From: Prunus persica
Lineage: Eukaryota; Streptophyta; Magnoliopsida; Rosales; Rosaceae
Direction: 5' to 3'
DNA length: 64,000 bases
Assembly: GCF_000346465.2 (NCBI RefSeq)
Contig: NC_034010.1
Location: 25,382,643 to 25,446,642 of the forward strand
Part shown: one piece after another, positions 1 to 10,701 of the stretch
Layout of the letters: every line of letters starts with the position of its first letter
How positions within the stretch are numbered: the stretch's first letter is position 1
Made by a program: the position numbers and the translations under genes
Notes under the pieces: generated by a model
What the model saw: only the letters and a program-made list of their open reading frames with translations
Databases searched by the model: none
What the model was told of the DNA's origin: nothing

Positions 1-180
1 GTTGATTTCCAGCAAAGTACACCTTTATTTGATCTTGTCATTTTCCGCTCTGGAGAAGGTGCAAAGTGCACCAATGATGGGGAGCAAATAGTACCTACGA
101 AGGAAGAAACTGATAATGAAGATGGGGATTCGAGTGATGATTCTAGTAACGATTCGAGTGATATTAGGTTGTTTTGTTAA
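1..180 (+). pseudogene. 3' end of a CACTA-type transposon ORF (partial)
   Basis: Frame 1 is open from the window edge to a TAA at 178-180, about 59 codons. The product ends in a low-complexity acidic/serine tail (repeated D-S-S and N-D-S-S) followed by IRLFC. I cannot identify a domain in so short a piece. It is called transposon-derived because it directly precedes an ACGACG-rich subterminal array that runs to a CACTA terminus at 2374, the usual place for the end of a CACTA-encoded ORF. It could instead be a captured host exon. Confidence 0.45.
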
Positions 181-454
181 AGGGTTTTATGTGTATGCTT
201 TGCGATCTGTTAATAATGTGCTTATAGGTATGGGTTCATGGATTTTCTGTTTAATGGGTTCATGGATTACATTATCTGTTATGTTGAATTGGGAATGTAT
301 TTAATTTTGTCGTATCTTTTAATCACCCTATGTTATGTTGAATTGGGAATGGATTTATTGTTTTCATGCTTGGTTTCATGTATATGTTGGTTTCTTGCTT
401 GGTTTCATATATATGTTGTGTTCTTAATGGGTTTTGTGTTCTTGAAAATAAACT

Positions 455-2374
455 GAGACACGACGAATTTTAAGGCATACGACGACGATTACACGACGGT
501 TTTTTTAAACTACCGTCGTTGTATTACTTATACACGACGGTTTTTTCATAAACCGTCGTTTGTATTACTTATAATAGACGACGTCTGTTGAAAATCCGTC
601 GTCTATATATGCCAAATACGTCTGTTTTTGTTTAAAACCCGTCGTCTCTGTTGTGTATTACTTGCGACTAGAGGGATGCCAAATGTTGACACATTTGATG
701 AACTGGTGGGTGAGTTAGGCGGTCAAAATATTCGAGATGGGTGTGAAGATATATGGATTGAATGATGCTTATGTAATTGGCAGTGTATGACATTAATTTT
801 GTAATATATTGTAATGTGATTTCTTCACTTTCTACGTTCAAATAAAACACGACGTTATTGTGAACCAGTTATTCAGCATATTTACCGACGTCTTAAAGCA
901 ACGTAACAATGAAGAACCACGACGCTATTGTGAAGCAATTATTCAGGATATCACGTCGGGGAAGGATTAAGAACCGCCATGTAATTCAAAATAACACGAC
1001 TCCAATCCCATAATACCGACGTCTAAAAAACGAGATATATAATCTGAACGTTAAAAAATACGACGTCATCATACATTTTCCACGTCGCAAGTTCTTTTAT
1101 AAACGAAGAGGAACGAAATGAATTCCGATGGAAATTCATTATAACCGCCGTCTAATAACAATTAAACGACGTTATTTGTAATACGGCTCTCATCATAATC
1201 AACGCCGTCTATATGTTCTGTAATACGGCTCTCATTTATTTGGAACCGATGTTGTTTAGAAGTTCAACGTCGTCTATATTATTAAGTGCGTCGTGAGTAA
1301 TGATGATAGATATAAATACAACGTCGACTATATAAATGCCACCGACGTTGTTTCGCATTTCAACGTCAACTGTATAAATACATACGTCGTAAATAATGAT
1401 ACTGACAACTATTTCCACGTCATCTTTTTTAGAAAAATCGAAGTGAAAAATTTATTTCACGACGGTTGTTTGTAAATAAGAGACGTAGTATATTTCAATA
1501 ACGTCGTCTTCTCATGTATTTAAAGACGTCATATTTTTTCTTGTCGTGTAAATTATATTTAACGGCGTAGTATTTTAGTTGTCGTCATTGTATGTATATC
1601 TTGCGGCCTTGTTCTTTTAACATGTGTCATATTTTTCCTTTTTAACGACGGTGATTTGTTTGAGTTGGTCGTCTATTCTCATCCTCGACTATTTTCTAGA
1701 ACTTTAGCAGACTAAACACGTCTGTTTTTATTGTTTTCCGACGTTTTATTTAACAACGTCTAATATTTATCGTCGTTGTTTGTTTCTGAAAATATGACGT
1801 ATAAATTTTGTAATACGACTCTCATATATTTGTAACCGACGTTGTTTCGTTTTTCAACGTCTACTCTATAAATACATACGTCGTAAATAATGACATTGAC
1901 AACTATTTTCACGTCATCTTTTATCGAAAAATCGAAGTGGAAAATTAATTTTACGACGGCTATTTTTATATATGCGACGTAGTAGGTATCAATAACGTCG
2001 TCTTCTAATGTATTTAAAGACGTCAAATTTTTTATTGTCGTGAAAATGATATTTAACGGCGTCGTATTTTTATTTTCGTCGTTGTATGTCTATCTTGCGG
2101 CCTTATTCTCTTAATATGTGTCATATTTTTCCTTTTTAACGACGGTTTTTTTAGAGAGTTGGTCGTCTATTCTCATCCTCGACTGCTTTTTTAGATCTTT
2201 TTGCAGTACAAAGACGTCGATTTGTATTTGTTGATGACGTTGTATATTTTAACAACGACGGTGATTTAGCGTCGTGGTTTATGAGGGAAAAGATGACGGT
2301 GGATTCCACGACCATTGAAAAACCGAATACACGACGGTGATTTACCGTCGTCTTTTTGCTTTTTTGTAGTAGTG
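455..2374. mobile_element. CACTA (En/Spm) element: subterminal repeat region and right terminus
   Basis: The stretch is saturated with short ACGACG / CGTCGT motifs in both orientations, many as paired hairpins such as ACGACGG..CCGTCGT. It ends at 2358-2374; read on the minus strand the end is CACTACTACAAAAAAGC, a textbook CACTA terminus followed by ACGACGG subterminal motifs. The other terminus lies left of the window. Two internal stretches (about 1250-1560 and 1800-2080) resemble each other, so part of the array is a segmental duplicate. No credible ORF is present here. Confidence 0.85.
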
Positions 2375-3362
2375 TCTCAATCCTCTCCAACAAAGCAAAG
2401 TGGGTTTGAAGTCTACGCAACTTGTTGACCCATAGGAGCCCCACCATTTCATCGCATTTCTCTTCGGCTAACCAAGGCGTGGAAGGAAGTACTCTAGACC
2501 TCCAGAAATCTAGCGTCGACCTACCCACTCAAAGCCTCCATCAGTATCCTCATCATCACTGTAATCTTGTAAGCCTAAATTGAAATATGTAAACTTGAAA
2601 TTTTGGGCCTAAATTGAAATATGAAAATTATATATATATATATATATATTGACATGAATACAATATAATCAGCAAGGGAAAGATCGCCTTCGAGGTGCGG
2701 GCGCTGGCTTTGGTGTTTAGGCTTCTTCATGGATTGGTCGGACTCACCTGTTCAAAATAGCACGCTCGCTATTTTATGAACATCAAGCGAGTACCATGTT
2801 TTTTGCACTGTTGGATTGTAGAATTCCATTTATGTTAGTCCCCTCTTTTACCAAACATGGATTGCAAGTGCTATTTAGCATAGTCCAGTCCAGTGAGGCA
2901 TATCTAATATTATAATACCATGTAAAAATAAAGAGTTTTTATTTATTTAAACCTCACACTTTTCTTTGTTCATCCAAATACTTAAATCATTAAACTTTAA
3001 ATGTATACATTGAGTGTGGTAACAAATATAAAGAAAAACTACTGCGCCTGGGAGTCCCCTCATCTATTATTATGAATATAGTAGTAAAATTGTCAGACGA
3101 AAAAAGAAAGAATATAGTAGTAAAATTAACTTTTGTGTTTTACATTTTTGGTCCTCATAAATATAATAGCCAAACTCTACCCTTAATTACGAGAAAATCT
3201 CATGTAACGGAAATATCACTTTTTGCTATTTCAGGTCAATAACGTAATGACACGTAAAATAACTTTTCTACATGTCATTGTGTTATTGACTGAGATAGCA
3301 AAACAGTGTTATCCCCGTTACATGTAAGTTTTTTCGCCTGACTACACCACCTCACCAACCTA
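2375..3362. other. AT-rich intergenic DNA right of the CACTA end
   Basis: About 1 kb with no supported gene. On the minus strand 2385-2580 there is a better-composed stretch reading through words such as STLDFWRSRVLP and EEKCDEMVGLLWV in one frame, with an acidic run (DDEDTDGG) in another. It may be a decayed exon cut by the CACTA insertion, but I do not recognise it. A (TA)n microsatellite lies at about 2628-2650. Confidence 0.5.
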
Positions 3363-3370
3363 TGTGCTAC

Positions 3371-4258
3371 CAGGGCCGTCCCTGAGATTTTGAGGGTCCT
3401 GTGCGAACTTAAATTGGGGCTTCATATAATCTAATACGAAATACTATAAATAAAAATTTGGCATAACTTAATGTCATAAACAATTTTTTTTATAACTAAA
3501 AGTCATGAATAAATATGTAATGACAATTAGAAATTAAATTCATAAAAATTTAAATGTTTCTATTTGATAAAATTAAATGTTTGGTACAAAAATAAGCTCA
3601 TTGTGCCCCTACAAGGTCCTTTGCTGCCTCCAATAAGCAATTTGTGTTTAATAGGAAAAAAAAATTAGCAATCACAAATTAAAGAGTAGTTGCACACAAA
3701 TTCCTGAAATTTGAATTTGACTATTTGATTTTGAGTGTTCTTTGTGAACATAGGAATTATGGTTTTCTCTTTTTGGTGTTGAAATTCCTGAAATTGAAAG
3801 AATAACTAAAATTGTCAAAGGATTGAAAAAAGAACCAAAGAGATATTGATGAATGATGATGATTACTTACCAGAAAATCAGAGTTTAAAAGAAAAGAAGA
3901 AGCCATGAAGTTTTTTTTGTTTTTTTTGAATGAAAAAAGTACTTTTCTTAGATGAGAAATTTTTTTTTAAAAGAATGATCGGAGTAGAAAGTGTTTGGGG
4001 GATATATATATATATATATATAAAACAGCATATAGACCGACTTCAGCAAGAATCGAACTCTGGCGCTACGTTAAATGGAAAAGCGCTAGAGCCAACTTCA
4101 CCAGACACGCCCATGTGCAAATGTCTAGCACGCTATACTATATATACATTTCCTATAATATTAATATATATAATATAAAGAAATTTTTTTTCGGGGGCCC
4201 TTAAGAATCGGAGGCCCTGTGCGGTGGCACCACTTGCGCCACCCCAAGACCGCCCCTG
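3371..4258. mobile_element. hAT-like element 1 with exact 8-bp TSD
   Basis: The 888-bp element starts CAGGGCCGTCCCTGAG and, read inward from the right end, starts CAGGGGCGGTCTTGGG, an imperfect terminal inverted repeat with the CAGGG start typical of hAT superfamily ends. It is flanked by identical 8-bp direct repeats TGTGCTAC at 3363-3370 and 4259-4266. No transposase ORF is visible, so it is non-autonomous. A (TA)n tract lies at 4001-4022. Confidence 0.85.
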
Positions 4259-4438
4259 TGTGCTACATGGTACACCATCTAACTAACCTATGCGCTACAT
4301 CATTTAGCCAACTTAGGTGCTACACCATCTAGACAACGTTTGTTTATGTTACCTTTATAATGGCTTTTAAATCTGGTCTACTCTCATGTATTTTCCTTTT
4401 TTCTTCTTTAATTTGCTGTCCACCTACTGGGTATGGGG

Positions 4439-5046
4439 CAAAGGTGGATCTATGTATGGGTTAGAGTGGGCTCTAGTCCAATGTTAAATTTGAAGATGAC
4501 AAATAATTAGTGTTAATTTTATAAGTCAAACTGAGGTTAATTAAAAATAGTCCACCCCTCTTTGTTGACTTTGGCCTATCTCAATCATAAGATTACCTAT
4601 ATCCAATGGGTTCTTTAATATTAGTAAGTTTCTCTCTTACTTTTTGTTTAATTTTCAATTTCAATTGTTATTGTTAGTTTTTTATGATTTTGGGTGTTAA
4701 ATTTTGGATTTTATTGATGATTCATCCTTTTTCTGGTTTAATCTATTTACTTGTCTAGTTGTCTCTTGGTTTTGTTGAATGGTTGTAACTTATGATTCTG
4801 CAATTGTAGATCTATATGACTGCACTCCCTACTTCTATTTGTACTCCCATAAAATTTAAAACTTTTTAATTGAAGAATAGTTGTTACCATTCATTTTCTT
4901 TGCATATAAAAAAAATAAATACCTATAGCCTATAGCCAATTAACCATGTAAACCTATTTTTAAGAAGAAGAAAAATGTAATATAATAGATTTCCCATAAT
5001 AAAAAAATATTAGCCCACCCCTTAAAATTTCATGGGTCCGCCCACG
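4439..5046. mobile_element. hAT-like element 2 with exact 8-bp TSD
   Basis: The 608-bp element is bounded by the direct repeat GTATGGGG at 4431-4438 and 5047-5054. Its ends are imperfect inverted repeats: left CAAAGGTGGATCTATG, right (minus strand) CGTGGGCGGACCCATG. The interior is AT-rich and non-coding. Target-site length and TIR style suggest a decayed hAT relative. Confidence 0.75.
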
Positions 5047-5335
5047 GTATGGGGTGAAAGAAAAAAAAAAAAAACTATTAACCTGCATAAATGGATGAAA
5101 AAAAAAAATAATAATCTTATTGTGCCCACAAACTTTTGCTTGTGTGATATTAGATGGGTAGAAAAACAATAACTCCTAGGTTCAAACCCTTGGCATGGGG
5201 TGAAAGAACAAAAAAACTATTAACAGGCATAAATGGACGCAAAAATATAAATATCTTATTGTGCCTACAAAGCTTTGCTTTTGTGATATTAGATGGGTGG
5301 ACAAACAATAAATCTCAAGTTTCTATGATAAAAGT
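5047..5335. repeat. Tandem duplication, period about 146 bp, two copies
   Basis: The segment from 5047 (GTATGGGGTGAAAG) recurs from 5193 (GCATGGGGTGAAAG). Both copies continue through CTATTAAC..GCATAAATGGA, TCTTATTGTGCC and GTGATATTAGATGGGT. No coding potential. The first copy's left edge is the right TSD of hAT-like element 2. Confidence 0.8.
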
Positions 5336-5667
5336 TTGGTAAATATTACATTTTCTCGTAGCTCCCACCTTTTCTGCAATCAACTATGAACTACACCCAA
5401 ATATTTTTTTATTAAAAAAAATCATGAATATAACCAGAAGAAAAAAAAAATATACAACATAAAGGCAAACCTTCCATGAATATTTCCAGAAAAAAAAAAG
5501 CTAAATATTTTATGTTTTAAAAATAAATATAATTGTTTTTGTTGGAGCAAAAATCACAATTTTGTAGTATTATGAAGACAACAATTTTAACTTTTATCAA
5601 TAATATAAACATTTGTTTAAAAAGAGTATTTGTATTTTGGAGCAAGATGCTCACTAAACTCTAGCCA
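5336..5667. other. AT-rich intergenic DNA
   Basis: Poly-A and AT-rich sequence with no gene, no clear repeat boundary and no ORF worth reporting. Confidence 0.6.
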
Positions 5668-6690
5668 GCGTTAACGTTTGAGTTAATTTTAATTTAATAT
5701 TCTGAACTCTCACCCAAATTTATCTACGTACTCTCAAATTTAACAATTATGTACCTTAATCTTTTTAATTTTTTGCAATATAGTTTCGGCGTCACTTAAC
5801 CGCCAAAATTTACTTTATTAACTATGTGGCAGGTTTAGTTTTCACTTCTTTCGATGTTAGTTGAAGGCAGTAGCGGAACCAGGATTGTATGTGTGGAGGG
5901 GTCGAACCGTAATATAAGTATAGAAAAAAGAAAAAAAATCAATCTTGCATAAATAATATATATATATAAAAAAATGGACATTTTTTAGAACTTTGTACTT
6001 AATTTCATGTATCAAAACGGAAAAGTCTATTGATAAAATCTCATTTCCCTTTAAACTATTTATTTTCTATTCCCCTTTTTTTTTTTGTCAAACTATTTTC
6101 TATTCCCTTGGCTCATCGGTTTGATTATTAGAGGATTACTACTTTCTTTTTTTATGTCAGTTGTGTAATGGGCCTACAAACAATTTACATATAATTATAA
6201 ATGAAGTTATTTATGGATTGCAAATTGGGGGGCCATTAGAATGGTTATATGGTTCGCATTGTTAAATATATGAATTAAAACCCAAGCTTTACTGTGTTGA
6301 GAACAAATTGTGGAGGGGCCAGGGCCACCTCAGGCCCTAGAGTACTTCCGCCCCTGGTTGAAGGGTATTTTCGGGCAATTGTTGTCTTCTGCAAGTACTG
6401 TTATTAAGAAGCTACAACACATTTTCTGCAAGTTTGGGTGGGAAGACAACAATTGCCTAAAAATACACTTCAATTGACATTAAAAGAAGCGACTAGAAGG
6501 AACACATGCCTGCTGCATAGGCAATTAATAGAAATTTTGAATGTGACGTTAACACCGTAACCATATTACAAAAAATAAAAAAAATTAGGATTCATAATTG
6601 TTAAAATTAAATGTATTTTTTTTGACAAACATGCCTTAAAAGTGAGAATTCATAGCACTAAATTGAAATTAACCCTTAACTTTTATTTGT
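5668..6690. mobile_element. Large foldback (long inverted repeat) element, interrupted by a hAT insertion
   Basis: Sequence left of 5867 pairs with the reverse complement of 6441-6690. The best preserved arms are at 6357-6390 and 6441-6475 (both contain GGCAATTGTTGTCTTC or its complement). Pairing extends outward through CACTTCTTTCGATGTTAGTTGAAG against CGCTTCTTTTAATGTCAATTGAAG and on to matching GTTAATTTTAATTTA and AACAATTATG blocks. Removing the nested element (5868-6356) restores a diverged inverted repeat about 0.5 kb long. Outer limits are approximate. Confidence 0.65.
5868..6356. mobile_element. hAT-like element 3, nested in the foldback element, with exact 8-bp TSD
   Basis: The 489-bp element is flanked by identical 8-bp repeats GTTGAAGG at 5860-5867 and 6357-6364. 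The left end reads CAGTAGCGGAACCAGG; the right end on the minus strand reads CAGGGGCGGAAGTACT. The interior carries GGAGGGG-rich sub-ends and no ORF. Same style as elements 1 and 2, not obviously the same family. Confidence 0.85.
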
Positions 6691-6949
6691 TTTTGTTCAA
6701 AAGTTCAGAATCAGAGACAAATGTTCAGTCATAAATACTGTATCAGAGAAAAATAAAGAAAATTAACCTGAGGATTTCATCTTTTTTGATTCCGTTTATA
6801 CCAACTTTGTCTTATTCTCATCATCTCCATCATTGGATGTTTCACCTACTCCACTCTCTTCTGCCACAAAACACAGACCATAGTTCTTATCGAACACTCA
6901 AAACTCAAAACTCAATCCCATTTCTCATTTCTCAGAATTCAGGCAGGCC
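6691..6949 (+). promoter_or_regulatory. Probable promoter and 5' leader of HEXO1
   Basis: About 260 bp between the foldback element and the HEXO1 start codon. From about 6780 it is pyrimidine-rich with CTTATTCTCATCATCTCC-type composition typical of plant 5' leaders. I do not see a convincing TATA box, so the transcription start is not assigned. Confidence 0.4.
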
Positions 6950-9900
6950 ATGTCCACCTTGTTCTTAATCTTGTTCGTCTTCTCTCACTCCCTCTGTGTT
7001 CTGCAAACCCAAGGCCTTAATTCAGCTGATGAAGTCAACGACTCTCTAACGTACCTATGGCCTCTGCCTTCCGAGTTCACCTTCGGCAACAAGACCCTTT
7101 CTGTCCACCCACAGCTCTCGCTCGTTGTGGGCGGGAACGGAGGCAACTCTAGCATTCTCAGACTTGGGTTTGATCGCTACAAAGCTATTATATTCAAGAA
7201 CAGTCATGGGGTTTCTTCCTTTGATAGAATAAGGGGAAGGAGACTGTCCTATGATGTTACTAAACTGAAAGTTGTGGTTCATTCAGATAGCGAAGATGTG
7301 AGTTGGGTTTTTTCAGAAATTCAGAGTTTGTATTTGTTTTTGAGAAAATGATTGTGGTTTTGACTTTTGTTAGCGGTTTGGTTATTTTCAGCTTCAACTT
7401 GGTGTGGATGAGAGCTATACTTTGTTCGTGCTGAAGAAGGATGGCCAATCGATTGTTGGGGAGGCCACCATTGAGGTAAATTGAGGATTGAAGATTGTGG
7501 TTTTTCAATTCTTTGGTGTATTCTGACAATTAGATGCAGAAGCAGATGATAATTTGTTGTGAATTGCACTGCCCTGTTCCCTGGATGGGTTAAGCTCTTT
7601 GAGCTAGCAATTTATATCAAGCAAAACACATATATGCTTTCCCATCCTGCATTGAGTGCGCTTCATGACGTTAACAGATAACTAAAAAATTTGGATGAGA
7701 GGTTTCAAACCAAAGAACTAAGAATGTCTTGCAAGTCTGTAGTACTAAAACTCTGGCTCTGACTGGTACATGATGCGTTAACATCAAAATTAATCAATAT
7801 CGACTCACATTTTGGTGTAAATGAATAGCAAAATAATGGTATAGATGTGCTGACGTTCCATGGATGTTGATTTTTGTTCCCTTTCTGGTTGCAGGCAAAC
7901 ACTGTGTATGGTGCTCTGCGGGCGTTAGAGGTATGTATGATTGTTACTACATTGTGTTACGAATTAGGCATGGTGATTGTACAAGCCCATGTATATAAGT
8001 AGGGGGGGTTGTTTACGTGAATTGGACTGCAACTTGACTTCCAATAAGGCAAGTGAGGAAGAGATTGAGGTAGGCACTAGGGAGAGACAAGCTATCATTT
8101 TCTTTCCAGTTAAAAGATAATAATGGACTTTGTACAGATGACCAACAGATGGGAATCATGTTTCCTCCATCTCTTGCTCTCTCAAACTGAGGTGCATGAG
8201 TGAACGCTTACCTGAACCTCTGTTGGGTTTGCAGCTGCCAGTCAAATTTCAATGTTACTGGGGTACTGTTGATCTAGTCCTGGGTAATGCATCACTTGTG
8301 ATAAGTTGTTCCTTTAATTGGTGGCTCCTTATCAAATTACGCCATTTTGAAATTGTAGAATAACGATGTCATATGTTCCTCTGCTAACTCTGGTGGTTGT
8401 CAAAATATCTGCTTGAAATGCTTAAGTATTTATTGCTTACTTATATAAATAATGAGAATGAAATATTTCTGGATTAGTAATTGAGATCAACTGTTGGATA
8501 AGCTGCTTAATTTGTATTCATGATAGTATGCTTAACAAATCTCTCATTGTGCACAAATAGGCATGGCTATGTTTTGTTCCAGCTTCTCCCTTTCCTTATT
8601 CAGTCTTCTTTTTTGCAATGTTCTAGACATTCAGCCAATTGTGTACTTTTGATTACGGGAGTAAATCTGTACAAGTATACAGGGCACCCTGGTACATACG
8701 GGACAGTCCAAGGTTTGCATACAGAGGGCTTTTGCTTGGTAAGCTACTATTTTTCATGAAAGAAGGAGTTCTCTTCTAAGTTCATTAATTAGTTTGTCCT
8801 ATAATGATTCTTAGTGCCCATATTTTTCACACTTTTGCAGATACATCAAGGCACTATTTACCAGTTGACGTGATTAAACAAGTAATTGAATCGATGTCAT
8901 ATGCTAAACTTGTAAGATATGTTACCCAGAAGGGTTTTTGCACTTGGATTCATTTAAGCACCTTCCTGATATTACACTATGATTTGTTTCTCTAATGTTT
9001 TTTCGTGTAATACTGATGTTGCGAATTACATTAAGTAGAATGTTCTTCATTGGCACGTCATAGATAGAGAGTCATTTCCTCTAGAAGTACCTTCATACCC
9101 AAAGTTGTGGAAAGGTTCATATACAAAGTGGGAGCGCTACACAGTTGAGGATGCAATTGAAATTGTCAGGTAAGATTTCTGTAGATTATTCAATCCTCAT
9201 CAGGTTTTGAACTTCTTTGAAGAGCTGAAGATTACTTGTGTATTCCATATTCATCCTAATCATTGCATTCTAGCTGTTGAGAACAGAAAGTACTATGATA
9301 CATCATATCTTCAGAGAATTTTAAGATGGATTATGAACCTGAATGGGACTTATTGTGAAAACTGTGATAATGGCAGTGATTATTACTGATTATCTTAGAG
9401 TGAGATAAAATGAAATAGAATGCTTGCAGAGGACCAAAAATGTGAACCTGAAAAAGTATATAGCCACGTCTTCTTGTTTAATCTGCATATCTGATATGCA
9501 TTTTGTGCTTTCATACTTTTAAATAGACTAATTTTGTGTTTTCTTTCCACATTTTGACATGTTAATGTGAAGCTTTGCCAAAACAAGAGGTGCGTATAGT
9601 CTTTATTTCCTTACTGGGCTAGAAAATAAGCTTATGTTCTTTACTATTCCTTGTTGTGTCCTTAGCCTGGTTGGACGCGATACAATCTATTTTACATATT
9701 TTACTTGATCATTTTGCATGTTTCTGTGGCAGGCATCAATGTTATGGCAGAAGTAGATGTCCCTGGTCATGCAGAATCATGGTAAAAATCTTTTTCAATA
9801 TCATCTTTTGTCTTAAGATAATGCTGTGGACAGACTAACTGTCCTCTTAAGCTAATGATTTGGACATATTATTGTAGTAAATTATTTTTACTATGATAAA

Positions 9901-10636
9901 AGTGGATTTTTCAGCCTTTCCCATCAAGTAGCTATTTTCTCTAAGCTAGGATTTGGTGCTTAATTAGTATGGTCTGATCAAATGAAGGGACATAGCTTAC
10001 TTAGCTTTGGTTTCGTCAATAATGATTTTGTCATGGCTCTCTAGGAACTGAGAGAATGAAGAAGATACTTAGTTGTCAATATAATACCCAATTCTTTCTA
10101 TACAAAAGGGTAAATTTTTTTTCCTATGATGTCATGTTGTAATCTTGGATTACTTCCACTGAAAATGATTTAGAGAAGTTGAACATCACAACATGCTTAC
10201 TGCTTACCACTATCTAGAATCGTCTCTGGAGAAAATTCTTTTCTCATTTACTACTTGGTCTGACAGAACTGAATTTTTTCGTGTATGGTACTTTATTTGT
10301 GTGCCTTACCACATGGGCGCTTGCAGGAAACTGAAATTACAGTAGCAAACAGATCAGAGTTATTCTGACATTGCATTCTCATTGACGAATAGTGCTTTTT
10401 GGTCATCTGGTAAAACTGCTAATTTATGAAAACTCAAACCTGTTCTTAATTTTCTTGGGCAGGGGCGCTGGATATCCTAATCTTTGGCCTTCCACTTCCT
10501 GCAAAGAGCCACTTGATGTATCAAAGAGTTCAACTTTCGATGTGGTTTCTGGAATTCTGACAGGTTAAGCTCATGAACACATTTACCCTGTTATTTATTG
10601 TGTGCTTATAGATTACTTAATGTATGGGTATCAAGT

Positions 10637-10701
<65 letters not shown>

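Noticed and set aside
455..2374. CRISPR-like array suggested by regularly recurring ACGACG motifs
   Set aside because: Repeats are 6-8 bp, in both orientations and irregularly spaced, with a CACTA end and plant genes all around. This is a transposon subterminal array.
2151..2528. 125-codon minus ORF spanning the CACTA terminus
   Set aside because: It crosses the transposon boundary at 2374, so its two halves have different origins.
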